Below are positions 1-11,130 of a stretch of 64,000 nucleotides of DNA, one piece after another. The notes under the pieces were generated by a model. It had not been told where the DNA came from. It did not search any database and saw nothing but the letters and a program-made list of their open reading frames with translations. Source of the stretch: Limnanthes douglasii subsp. nivea (lineage: Eukaryota > Streptophyta > Magnoliopsida > Brassicales > Limnanthaceae); NCBI GenBank assembly GCA_036936605.1, contig JAUPFV010000005.1, forward strand, positions 187,610,958 to 187,674,957, written 5' to 3'. The translations under genes and the position numbers were made by a program. Numbering within the stretch: position 1 is the first letter of the stretch; every line of letters begins with the position of its first letter.

Positions 1-723
<723 letters not shown>

Positions 724-2713
724 ATGGGCCATATTAAGACCACCGTAAAAAATCCATTTAAAAAGGATAAAGCACGGACGCGCGAGGCGCGTTTGGTGTG
801 TGAGGTAGAAGAAACTAATGTTTCCCCTGAGCATGTGGAGGCTGGTCCCACTGAGGGACAAACTGCTGGTAAGTCGATACGAAACGACGCCTCCGCCGCC
901 GGTCCAAGTGTAGATGAGATTCGTATGGCTACCAGTAGCAGTGGTGCAGGTTCGTCTTCACAAGCACCTGACCTTTTGTACGTCAACGACAAAGCGGATG
1001 CACCGGAGGGAGCGGAGGATATGGAGGGGCGGAGTGGCCGGAGGCACCGGAGGGATCACATGCACGTTATGAGAACGATGCACCTTGTGCATCCGAGACC
1101 GAGGATCACGAGTTCTTGTCGGTGATGCCAAACGTCCCGGCTCTCTATCCTGATTACACCCTACACGAGGCGTTTAATGTTTATCACAGAGATGTAATTT
1201 TTATTTCTTTTACTTTAATATATAATTTATTTATTATTTTCTTAGGCGCTTATGTGTTTGATACATATTGCAGGATATGGTCTACCTGCGATGCTTCGCA
1301 ATGTACGATAGTCTTTGTAGATGGGATTTTAAAAAGTAGAGCAGGGTACAAGAAAAGGCGGTGAAGACTATCTTTGGCCCTCTCGTCGATGCACTCTCCC
1401 ACTAGCATACCAACCTCCATTTGGTTGAGGCATTCCTCGAGCGATGGCATGAGGAGATTTCTTCATTTCATTTATTGTTCGGAGAGATGACTGTGACTTT
1501 AGACGACGTCCACGTCATCAATGGATTACCGGTCACATGTATTCTTTTTTATGTATGAGTGTTTGACCCCGAGGTTGAGCGGAGCAAGACTTATGTTAGC
1601 ATTCTAGGTGTACGACCAGTAGATTTGAATAAGAATCTTAGGAATGCTAGTAGCGTCAATCCTGGTTGGCTGCACAACACATTTACGGGTGACAAATATA
1701 TTGATAGTAAGATCACAGATGAGAGACTAGATCATGTCACCCGTGCCTACATACTATTCTTGTTAGGTACCACTATTTTTGCCAACAAAACCGACAATAA
1801 CATTCCTTTAGATTACCTCCAGTTCGTGAACCAGTACCAGGGTATGAATAGGTTCAATTGGGGTCATTTGGTATTAGCGCAGCTGTACAACTCCCTTACT
1901 CGGGGATCTTTGTATGGTACGAGGGGAATTTGCGGGTTCATAGGGATGCTCGAATCGTGGATCTTTACCCACTTTATTTAGTTTCGGGCTCCACTGTTTA
2001 ACGATTTTCAGCTAGCTATGCCCCATATGTGCCGACATGCGCCACAAAAGATCGGCGTTTCACAGGATGTGCGCAGGGATGTTGAGACATTCACTCTTGA
2101 CGTGCACAGAGTCAGATGTAAGTAGTATTTGTTAATTTTAACGTTATGTTTTTTAGCTATTATAATCGTATAACTTGTTAACTTATTTATTTACAGGTCA
2201 TTTTCCTTCCCTACACGTACGTACGAGACTATCATCCGTACGAGTAAGTTATTTGGGTTGAGTTGACTCTTAAGGCGTTCGACATCATTGTTCCATACTA
2301 CCTCGATCGTGACACTCGACAGATGGGCTTTATACAGCTCATTCCAGAGAGATATATGTCCTCCTGCGTCTAAAAAAACAGGGAAGAAGACTGCTAGCAG
2401 ATACGTTTGGGATGCTCACTTGTGGCGGGATTGGTTGTACCATCGTTACACCCCAGTTGGACCGGCATACCATGGTGGGGGAGAGAGTAGCTACGAGATG
2501 TATCGGGTTTAGGTGAAGAAGAAACTGTGGTATATTATTAGTCGCTCTGGTCCAGCTGGAGGTCCTCAATTGTAGTCACAGGGTGGTTGTGACTACGAAT
2601 GCTACAATTAGATCGCAAAGTATGGTCCATCCATACCGACGCTAGAGTACGACGATCTGGTACAAACTGCCCTTCAGATGTGCAGGATTGTTGAGAGGTA
2701 CATACGTCATTGA
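724..2713 (+). pseudogene. Plant mobile domain (PMD, MAIN-like) protein, broken
   Basis: This encodes a protein of the plant mobile domain family (MAIN/MAIL1-like; often annotated as phosphatase 7 long-form homologue), found in plant genes and in transposons. The ATG at 724 directly follows an intron acceptor, and the N-terminus is lysine/arginine rich. A frame change near 1090 leads to the domain start (1116-1190). Probable introns are 1192-1273 and 2118-2196 (GTAAGT...TTTACAG). The hallmark TLDDVHVINGLPV is at 1495-1533, and FLLGTTIFANKTDN is within 1559-1981. A late block around 2290-2360 reads DIIVPYYLDRDTRQMGF. The last frame ends at a TGA at 2711-2713. Several stops and frameshifts interrupt it, so it is a pseudogene unless unseen introns rescue it. 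Its place beside a MULE transposase suggests it is element-borne. Confidence 0.75.
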
Positions 2714-2927
2714 TTCGGATCGCAACAAGGTGTTTTTATTATCTCATTATTTCATTTGTTAGACCTTGTTATTTTAACATTCGATTTTGTAAGCGTATAA
2801 CTTTATGAGAACATTAATGTATTTCTTACATCACATTTGAATTTTTATTAGAAAAACGTAGATAAAAAAGCAATTATAAAATATAGTTAAAAAACATAGT
2901 TGAAAAAACTAGTAAAAAAACATGGTT
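2714..2927. other. AT-rich spacer
   Basis: Non-coding DNA between the PMD gene and the promoter array of the small ORF. It is AT-rich with short A-runs, and I see no gene or ordered repeat in it. Confidence 0.7.
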
Positions 2928-3022
2928 AAAAGTAACTTCATCCAAAAGTTACTTCCTCCAAAAGTAACTATCTCCAAAAGTAACTCCCTCTAAAATAACT
3001 CCCTCCAAAATATTTCCCGCCA
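2928..3022. repeat. 16-bp tandem array upstream of small ORF
   Basis: Five to six copies of a 16-bp unit resembling AAAAGTAACTTCCTCC start at 2928, 2944, 2960, 2976 and 2992, with a decayed one near 3007. The array ends about 60 bp before the TATA box at 3082, so its position suits a cis-regulatory cluster. That role is inferred. Confidence 0.9.
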
Positions 3023-3081
3023 TTGTGACTTCCCGACAATAAAAATTTCCCACCTAAGAAGGTACCCCATATGGTTTTCCC

Positions 3082-3088
3082 TATAAAA
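3082..3088 (+). promoter_or_regulatory. TATA box (TATAAAA)
   Basis: A consensus TATAAAA lies 82 bp upstream of the ATG at 3164 and just downstream of the 16-bp array. Spacing fits a short 5' untranslated region of roughly 50 bases. Confidence 0.6.
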
Positions 3089-3163
3089 ATGAGTTACTAA
3101 GAAGTCTTACAAGACAACAAAACAAGCATTCAGAAATAACTAAAAATAGAAACACATTTCTAT

Positions 3164-3541
3164 ATGGAGGTCAATGTTGATGAAGACTACCAAATACTTC
3201 AGGCAGTGAAAGTTTCCAAACGTGAGATGGGGGAAGATACCAGAGATGCGTTCTTTGAGTAGGTCTTATGCATGATGTACTTCGGTTACGTACGTGCTGT
3301 AACAAGACGACTTGTTGTGCGCAGTCGTGACCAAATCAAACACAGGTGCCTTTTTTGCCAACCGCTACAATGTTTACTCTTCTTGTCATTTAAGACTAAG
3401 CAAGAAGCGGCCGCTGTCTGGAACATGACTGTCGTAGACTACATCACAAGAGATATGGTGACGTATCTAGAGGATAGGATTGCGGAAAGTGAGGAAGGAT
3501 ATGAGTCGGACGATAACATGGGATACGACTTTGACGAATGA
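3164..3541 (+). pseudogene. Small unknown ORF with one in-frame stop
   Basis: I do not recognise this protein. From the ATG at 3164 one reading frame runs to the TGA ending at 3541 (about 125 codons), broken only by a TAG at 3260-3262. A shorter start in the same frame lies at 3272 (89 residues). The first part reads MEVNVDEDYQILQAV, the middle is basic with paired cysteines (CLFC), and the C-terminus is strongly acidic (ESEEGYESDDNMGYDFDE). It has its own TATA box and an upstream 16-bp array, and lies inside the MULE region pointing at the transposase gene. One nonsense change in an otherwise clean frame suggests recent inactivation, or a functional downstream start. It could be a MULE accessory protein; this is inference. 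Confidence 0.5.
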
Positions 3542-3740
3542 AGAATCTTGTTTTTGCAATTCTTTTTCCATGTTTTTATGTTTTTAATCAGTCTTTATGT
3601 TTCGTTAAGGTGTTGTTCGATTAATTAAGAGTTCTATGTTTTAAAAGTTCTAATGTCTCACTTTTTATGCATTTGTATGTGCGGATACTTTAAATTGAAT
3701 CTCAACCACTGATATTGAGGACAAAATGTAAATGAAACCG
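3542..3740. other. Spacer after small ORF
   Basis: T-rich DNA following the small ORF, probably its 3' untranslated region. No clear polyadenylation consensus or gene is visible. Confidence 0.5.
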
Positions 3741-4180
3741 TCGCAAGCGAAATGTTCAACACCACGTCGCAATTAGGCCGTGCGACCCAAACTCTCTGTT
3801 TGACAAAACACAGCCAAAAGTTTTGCCTTGCGTCGGACGTGACATGTTCAAACCACTTTTACAATTAGGTCGTGCGACACAAGCTCTCTATTTGATAAAA
3901 CACAGCCAATATCTTTGCCTTAGGTCGAATGCGATGAGTTAAAAACATCGTCGCAATTAGGTCGTGCGACGCAAGCTCTCTGTTTGACAAAACACAACCA
4001 AAATGTTTACCTTGCGTCGCACGCTACTTGTTCAAACCACCGTCGCAATTAGGTCGTGCGACACAAGCTCTCTGTTTGACAAAACACAGCCAAAAGTTTT
4101 GCATTGCATCGCATGTGATGGGTGCAACGTTGCATCGCGCGCGACATGTCTAATAAGTGCTCTCATGTGATGCTTTTAAT
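3741..4180. repeat. 92-bp tandem array with hairpin cores
   Basis: Four copies of a 92-bp unit have the marker AATTAG at 3771, 3863, 3955 and 4047. Each unit begins with a short inverted repeat, GTCGCA-loop-TGCGAC with a 9-base loop, followed by an A/T-rich stretch (CTCTGTTTGACAAAACACA) and a second GTCGC...GCGAC core. Partial GCGCGCGAC-like remnants continue to about 4180. The array lies between the small ORF and the 3' end of the transposase-OTU gene, where the two transcription units converge. Confidence 0.93.
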
Positions 4181-4579
4181 TCATCACAAATACACGAAAA
4201 GCTCATTAATTAAAAAAAAAACCTAACATCATACAAAATTACATAAACTGTTTTACAAAATTACATCAATTGTTCTACAAAATTACTTCAAATGTTCTAC
4301 AAAATTATATCAAATGCTGTACAAAATTACTTCAAATTTCGTTCAAGTTGATTTTCCTAACTGGCATTATTTGTGTATATTTGTTGAACCGAAGGTATTA
4401 TGGATGCGCTCATTGACTCGTTTCTTCGGTTGCGTAAGCACCCTAGTAGGGGTATAATAGCGGCAGTGGTCTATCGGGTGGAGTAGTAATCTGCAAAGAA
4501 AAAGAAGAAATTAATGCATCTTGTAATTGATATGTAAGAAATTGTAAAAAAGATGATATACTTACATTAACAAAGTGAC

Positions 4580-5162
4580 ATCTATGTACGAAAGCAATCC
4601 CAACTTCTATGATCGTTGAATTGTTGACGGGTGGGCATCCACAGATTTGTAGATACGTAAACGGCGCTGCTTGCGATACATGCTATACCATGCATTGATA
4701 CCTTGTCGCAATAACTAGTCCAATTTTCAGAAATATCATCCAATAGTGGCTACTAGGGTTGGGCTTGAAGTAATCCAACCTATGTACCAAATCGTCAAAC
4801 ACCTTCGGCGAACCATATACATCCAACCAAGATGCACGGTTTTCTCACAACTCCTTCAACAACACGTGTCTAAAATCCTCCCATCTATCTTCATTATTGT
4901 ATATTGAATGATCTACGAAACGATATCCGTACTGTCCGTCCGGAAGAACGTCAACTAACTTTATAATGTAAGTGCGTAGATGTGTCGGGATGCAATCCGG
5001 ATATAATGTTAACTTCCTATCCTTAACAATTTTCTTTGGCCTTCCAACTTTCTTTTTTGCTAGTGGAGGTTTGGGTGGTACGAAGGGAACCATGTTGGAT
5101 GCGGCCGTGCTTCCTAACGTGTTAACGGTTAGCTGGAATACTAGCACTAACGGTTTGTTCAA
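4580..5162 (-). other. OTU-like cysteine protease domain, catalytic Cys lost
   Basis: This is the C-terminal domain of the transposase gene above. After a KKKVGRPKK basic stretch comes LVDVLPDGQYGYR and then RWEDFRHVLLKEL. These match the OTU deubiquitinase start, where D-G-x-C-G-Y-R carries the nucleophile. Here the Cys is Tyr (TAC, plus-strand 4929-4931), one base change from TGC. Downstream, YWM and a histidine in RCHFVN (near 4580) match the rest of an OTU fold. The domain therefore probably could not cleave ubiquitin-like conjugates. Family assignment rests on motif spacing recognised by eye. Confidence 0.65.
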
Positions 5163-7162
5163 TCAGATATTCCCACGAACTTCCTTTTAGTCAATTTATC
5201 AACGCCTCCCTTTGGCCTACCCTAAGCTCTAACCGATTATTTAAAATCTTGAATATGACTAGTGTCGGGCCTCAAAATTTGCATTACCCGATTGATAATT
5301 TGGTTTTGTTGGTCGGGGCGGAAACTACAAATAGAGTTGTCAATTATGAAAAGTTTTTTTTTCAATTCTTCCTCACGAGAACTAGGATCTCTATGAACAA
5401 TATCTAATATTTTCTAAAAGACATCAACATCTTCTAAAGGGATGCACCTACAATCTCTAGCTATAAACGCAATTTCATATGCACAAGGTAACCCATATAT
5501 TTTCCTAAGGAAACATCCTCCAGATGCTACCCGATCTACTCCTATATTTCTAGCACGTACAATAGCAAGCATCAATATCATTAGACCCGAATGTGACACA
5601 TAAACTTTAAGATTTTGGGTCAAAACACTATCAAAACTGGAATTGTTCGAAACTTACTTTGCTTGAACGATTCGACGATCCCCGCATGCTACTTCGTTAA
5701 TAAGATGTGTATTTTTTCCCAAAAAATCTCAAAATTGCATTGATTCGTCCCAAATTATTTTATGAGGGACGAGTGAGCACCCTCCGCCTTACATAATACA
5801 AGTACAAAATTATGAACTTATTTAAAAAGAGATATAATAGCTAAACCAAAAATTGGATAGAAAGAGAAACTTATTCGTAGTTGTTTGGCCATAATGTTGT
5901 ATCTTGTTCGTTCGATACGCAAGAAACTTACCACCATATTTCGTTATCCACGCGCCCATAACGTACGCAAAACACTTGGGTTAAGAGGCGAACATCTCCT
6001 TCAATGTAGCTAGATTCTTTTCGTAGCTCTCAACCATGTTCGCTCCGGCAACATAGCCATAAAAATAAACAAATTGTTTTGTAACCACATCATCATGTAA
6101 TATCTTTCGGACTGTCCAAAAAATGTTCTTACTAATATGCCACGTCCATCGGAAGTGGTGTGTGCCCAGAAAAATATCATGGATTACTCGCATGAGAACT
6201 AACTCTCGATCGGTAACAATAAAGCTCAGAAATGCGTACACACTATCCATCATCAAACCATGAAGAGTTTCTAAAGCCCATACATAATTCGTTATCTTCT
6301 CACCGCTCAAAAACACATACGCAACGGTAAATGTAATGGAAGTCGACGTTAAACCAACAATATCTAATAAAGACATCTTATACATAGTCGTCTTGTACGT
6401 ACAATCCATGAATAACATATTAGGGAATGTACGTAATAAGTCTATGCTCGTAGGATGTGCGGAAAAAAATATCAGTGATCACCTTTGAATCGTCTTTCAA
6501 ACGCTCCCACGTGGAGTATTTATTCTTCTTCAATTTCGTCAACAAATATTGCATTTACGTTTGTCCCTCGTGCTCAATATCCCGATGTTTTTTACAGCAC
6601 TTGTAGATTGCACACATGTTCGAAATGTTATCGGGATATTGGTACTTCAAAGCGCTATATATCTCCCTAGGACGCGAACTGAGGTGAGACAGACTACGAA
6701 CTAGTTCCTCTTTATCCCGTTTTAGCCTACAAACGTGGGAATGACCGTTTAAGTGAACATAGGGTTCATGATGACGCGTAACGTTTATCACCTCCAAACG
6801 CCATTTCATGGCTAGTACGTCGATCGGATGACCTTTTAACGCAAACGGAAAATTACATTTCTTCGTCGATGTCTTCCGCTTTCTTAACGTTTCCGGCTTC
6901 TCTTTTGATACGAATACACTGTACCGATCGCAAACGTAATCTAACCTAGGAGTTCTTCCCCATTCCCCGCTATCGTAGAGCTTTGTAATCGTGACGAACT
7001 TAATTTTCTTCGATTCAATGTCCACAAAAGCATCCAATTCGTCTTTCGTAAATACCTATCTGTTTTGAATATTTTAGTGTAGACGGCATCCATAAATGGA
7101 GGCTGGGCAGGTTCCTCCTACAAAATATAATATTGCAAACTATAAGTTTTTCTAACAGTGTA

Positions 7163-7262
7163 GTCGCACGAGACATGTCTTCTAAGTTGTCGCACGAGAC
7201 ATGTCTTCTAAGCCGTCGCACGCGACAACATTTGAACATAGTCGCATGAAGATATGCGACCA
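7163..7262. repeat. 26-27 bp tandem array in first intron of transposase gene
   Basis: Four units start at 7163, 7190, 7216 and 7242. Cores are TCGCACGAGA (two), TCGCACGCGAC and TCGCATGAAG. The spacer GACATGTCTTCTAAGTTG resembles the spacer of the 504-675 array, in the same plus-strand direction. It lies inside the predicted first intron (7364-7120) of the transposase gene, mirroring the placement of the other array in the PMD gene's first intron. Confidence 0.88.
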
Positions 7263-7497
7263 ATAGGGCATGAGTGTCGAACGTTCTTGCGACGACAACG
7301 ATGTTCATCACGCGATGTTCGTACGACCAGAACAAAAAACGTAAAACAGAGTTTAGGTTTTTACCTCCGTGCGGTAAGCTTCCTCCTCGTCTACCAAATC
7401 TTCCAAATAGACGCCCATTTCGTAATTATCTATGGATAATCCGATTTTTGGTTCATTGTGGTGGATTTTATGGGTTTGGGTAAAAAATTGTAACTTT

Positions 7498-7518
7498 TAG
7501 GGTTTAATGGGTTTAGGG
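7498..7518 (-). promoter_or_regulatory. Telo-box-like motifs upstream of transposase gene
   Basis: TTAGGGTTT and GGTTTAGGG (reverse strand AAACCCTAA-like) lie 80-100 bp upstream of the transposase ATG at 7418, with a third TTTAGGGTTA at about 7548. Telo-boxes are common in promoters of plant genes active in cycling cells. A promoter role here is inferred. Confidence 0.4.
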
Positions 7519-7562
7519 TAGTAAATATTGATGGAAAGCTTGTGGATTTAGGGTTACAATGA

Positions 7563-9387
7563 ATATATTTCAGATTTTAGGTTGATTTTGAGGATAAATG
7601 GCATGAGTGTAATTACTTAGAGGGAGAAAGATAATTGAAAAGTTCAAGTTTGAGTTTGAAAAAATAAGGGGTAGGGTGATAGATCTATCAAAATGTGTCA
7701 AGCCTGGCCCATAATTTAAACGTATCAATCACGAACAGAAAAAAAATTCAAGTGATGAATCTCATAATTAAAATATTTTATAAAAAAACTTAAAAATTAA
7801 AATAACATTAAACCACATTTATTATATTTCATTATCGACTCCACCGAATAAATTTAGTAGGACTATTTAATAATAAATAACATTATATTCTCGTGCTTAA
7901 ACACAATTTTGTTTATTTGCGGTCCTAATAAAAAAATCGTTCAAATTATATTTTTATTTTGCTATGAACAATTGCGTAAGTAAGAATAAAATACTTGCAT
8001 AAATAGGACTATGGTTGCAAAAAAACAACTCTATCTCGTTGGAGAATTACGTGCAAAATCCATTGCGTATATAAAATTAAAATAGTTACGTAAATAGAAA
8101 TTTGGTTACGAAAAAACAACTGTGTCCAATTGCAGAATTACGTGAAAAATGAATTGCGTAGATAAAACGAAAATAGTGGCGTAGAGTGGCGTAACCAGAA
8201 TCATATAGTGTCATGAACCTCCTCGTTATCAAATCGACATATATATATATATTTATCAAAATAAATAAAAATAAAATACAAAATGGTTATAACAAATATG
8301 GTTTATATTAAATCTCAAATATTTCTCATTACGTGGTTGAGTTAGATCTTTTAAAAGGTAAGCTCTTTTTACCGAGTCTTGAAGATTTGGATGAAAGCTT
8401 GAGATCGAGTCTCTTTTCCATGGATCAGCCTCAAAATGTTCCCAATTTGAAGTTTAATCTTCGACATGAGGTTGTGGATTATTAACCACGAGAACATATG
8501 GTTCCAGAATAATAACTTCATCTCGTGTTTCTCTTCGTTTAGCTTTAGTAATTAAATTAGAGACAATCCTTCCTTTATATTTAGGAGTTTTTTAAAAATG
8601 TTTGTGTGTCCTATAATGACAAATATAAAAAACTCAATCAACAATAAAATTTCAACTTAGCAATGCAAAATGAGAAGAATATTATGATTTATGCAGGTTT
8701 ATCTACTATGAAATTGAACTCAAGAACTTTATATCTTAAGATAAAAACATGGATCAATCAATTTTAATATTTAAAATAGTGAACAATAACATAAAAAATA
8801 AAGCAAAGCTTTAATTTTGAGAATTAAGAAAAAAATTCTCAAAATTGAAGCTTAATAATAGTAAGAGAACCATTGTTTAAAAAGATAAAGAGTGGAGCTT
8901 GTAGTTAGGGTTAAAAATAATAATAATAACTAGAGTTTTAAATCAAATATGGGCGTTTATATTATATGCTTCAGCCCATTATTTATAAATAAATGGTTAA
9001 AATTATAACTAGTGAGTATCAAACCAAGACCTATGGGTTCTGAGGTTCGTTGTTTCCACTACACTGAAACAATTAGAGAACTCCTTCAATAACCGAAGGA
9101 TCCTGCTTAATATTCTTCTTATGCTTTAAGATTAATAATCTTATCTCTCTTATCAAACAACTTTCAAAGCAGAATTCAAATTCTGACTTTACCAATTTCT
9201 CAGGAAATGTTGGACTTACCTTCATATCATCTACAACCAACATCATCTACATGATCTTCCTATGCTTTTAGCTTGTGGAATTAATCAGCTTCTAATACCA
9301 GCCTCCATTTATGAAGTTTCATGGCCAACAAAAAAATACCCACTTAATCCACTTCCTCTCATACCTCAGTGTTATTTAAAAATATAG
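7563..9387. other. AT-rich spacer with one dispersed repeat
   Basis: No gene is visible. The 7960-8200 part belongs to a dispersed repeat family also found near 57780-58230 (separate entry). A short AT run lies near 8239 and AAT repeats near 8920. The 9000-9387 part is unremarkable non-coding DNA next to the truncated LTR of Tat element 1. Confidence 0.7.
7960..8200 (-). repeat. Dispersed repeat family A, inverted copy
   Basis: Two well-aligned units, GAGAATTACGTGC at 8042 and GCAGAATTACGTG at 8132, are 90 bp apart. Each is followed by ATTGCGTA and preceded by GGTTGC or GGTTACGAAAAAACAAC. The reverse complement matches the units at 57780-58230 (CACGTAATTCTGCAA, TTTTTTCGCAA, TTACGCAA). Copies on opposite strands 50 kb apart suggest a dispersed element rather than a local duplication. 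Confidence 0.75.
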
Positions 9388-9505
9388 TTGGTAAAAAAAT
9401 ACTCACTCTATTTCCTCACCCAAGAAATCAAATTGATTGAGTTCGCTAGCTTCTGACAGAATCTGCTATTGTGAGAAGTTAAATATTTGCCAAGATTGAC
9501 TCTTC
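9388..9505 (+). repeat. LTR 3' end fragment (Tat 1)
   Basis: These 118 bases match the last 118 bases of the 3' LTR (18555-18672), from TTGG(T/C)AAAAA to GATTGACTCTTC, with few substitutions. Upstream sequence is unrelated, so this LTR copy lacks its first ~700 bp. Confidence 0.9.
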
Positions 9506-9937
9506 TGATAAGGGAGTATTCCCCCAAATAAGTACGAGCACGAGCAGGAGTAGCACGAGCTTGGATTATGACAAACAATGAAGAAAATGACGGACTATAC
9601 AATGCTAGAAAGCTCAAACAACAGCGTGGACGAACTCAAAAGTAAGAACAAGAACGAGGATAAATACGTCGTTGATGAGCTCAAGGCATATCGAACTCAT
9701 TATAAGACTGAGCTTGAAGACAAATACAGTATTGATGACCTCAAGAAAAGATTGAGCTCGAACACATCAGGGAAGGAGTTGATCGACTGGATTATGAGCG
9801 AGATGAACAAATGATTAAGACTAAGTGAGGACTTAAACGAAGATAAACTGAGCATGTAACCAATGAGCACGAGCTCTACAAATCTGATTGCGTTTAAAGT
9901 AAAGCTCAGCTCGGCTTAAAGTAGATTAGACTTAGCA
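9506..9937 (+). repeat. LTR 5' start fragment (Tat 1), out of order
   Basis: This 432-base segment starts TGATAAGGGAGTATTCCCCC and matches the first 431 bases of the 3' LTR (17859-18289). Similarity stops at ACTTAGCA, where the sequence jumps to the gag start. It directly follows an LTR end, giving an end-to-start LTR junction. It contains an open 78-codon frame (9578-9814), conserved with one stop in the other LTR. Confidence 0.9.
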
Positions 9938-9945
9938 AAGTCAAT

Positions 9946-11113
9946 ATGACAGATCGTTCTTCCAAACGAGATGACAAATAGGAAGGTGAAGGCGAGAGCA
10001 GGGGAAATAATCGTAGTAAAGAACCGCGCGAAGAGGTGAAACAGACGTCGACCAAGAGAGCTTGGGAGAATGAGGACCTTTGCTACAATCAGATTTGCCC
10101 AAAGTTGTCGGTCTACATATTAAAAGAATCTTCATTCTCTAAGAAGATTTTGGAAGCTCAACTCCCAAAGAAGTTCGACCCATTCAGGATGGTAGCTTAT
10201 GATGGAACGGGGGATCCAGAGAGGCATCTGGAACAGTTCAGAAACATGATGATGGCTTTCAATCCCAATGATGTGATGTTATGCCGAGCACTATCCATGA
10301 CCCTCAAAGGTAACGCCATGGATTGGTTCAAAAGCTTGCCAAAGAGATTCATCTGTGATTTTACAAGACTGTGGAAAGCATTCAGGGAAAGGTTCGTTGG
10401 TAACAAAGAGCTTAATCGCGAGCGGGATTCGATCATAGATCTTTATCAACGCCGAGGTGATTCTCTTAAAATTTATGTTAGAAGATTTGTTCATGCTATG
10501 AATGATTTGCTAGAATTAACCGAAAACATGGCGGTAGCTTCCTTGAAACGTGGGCTCGACAGAAGAGGGGAACTATATGCAGATCTCATCAAGTTCCCAA
10601 CTGAAAACACAAGGGACCTACTCGCAATAGCAGATACTTTTATCAGGGTTGATGACGCCAGAAGAGGGGGGGGTCACCTGAGAGGCGCGAGACGGATTCC
10701 AAAGATGGTGGATCAGAACAAAAAAGACTGTGGAGCAACCAAGAAAGGACTACAACCGAAGACCTCAGCAGCTCAATCAACCAAATATGCGCTTTACCCC
10801 ATTGATAGAGGCTATTTTAGTGATTTATGATCGCACAAAGGGGCATACGAGGTACCAAACTCCACGTACAATGAGTGCGCCTGAATTTAAGCGATCTAAT
10901 CGGTATTACTGCGCATATCATCACAATCATAGACATTCGATGGATGAGTGCTGGCAATTAACGGAAGAGATTCAGCGCTTGATAGACAATGGTGAGTTGA
11001 TCCAATATATCAAACAATCTCAACCAGATCGACGAGAGGAAGATCGTCCTCCGAACACTGACAAACCAGTCACTGAAGAGAGCAAGAAGCAAACAAGCAA
11101 TAGTGGCTACTGA
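9946..11113 (+). pseudogene. Tat 1 gag
   Basis: Retrotransposon capsid protein. The frame opens at the ATG at 9946 (MTDRSSKRDDK), meets a TAG at 9979-9981, and continues in frame from 10036. The retrotrans_gag core reads YDGTGDPERHLEQFRNMM and then GNAMDWFKSLP and RFVGNK (10190-10410). Around 10730-10830 it shifts from frame 1 to frame 2. The zinc-knuckle-like end (YYCAYHHNHRHSMDECW, near 10903-10953) is followed by QRLIDNGELIQYIK, as is usual for Tat gag. The product would package genomic RNA. The frameshift and stop make it non-functional. Confidence 0.85.
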
Positions 11114-11130
11114 CCATATCAGGGGGAAGT

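Larger units (their letters stand above)
4400..7418 (-). pseudogene. MULE transposase with FAR1-like N-terminus, SWIM-like site and OTU domain, broken
   Basis: This is a Mutator-family transposase gene. A short first exon (7418-7365, MGVYLEDLVDEEEAYRTE) ends at a GT donor. The intron, with repeats, runs to an acceptor near 7120. Exon 2 begins with an FAR1-like DNA-binding region (TSTKKCNFPFALKG, 6555-7119). The transposase core (PF10551-type, 5981-6418) has MDCTYKTTMYKM and IVTDRELVLM, which carry the first two catalytic aspartates, and RWTWHISKN. A SWIM-like site (GGCFLRKIYGLPCAYEI, 5414-5623) has altered ligands. A GRPKK basic patch and an OTU domain (4580-5162) follow, and probable splicing leads to a last exon near 4494. 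Frameshifts lie near 7060, 6550 and 5650, and stops near 5200-5250. Inward orientation toward the PMD gene suggests one element. Confidence 0.82.
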
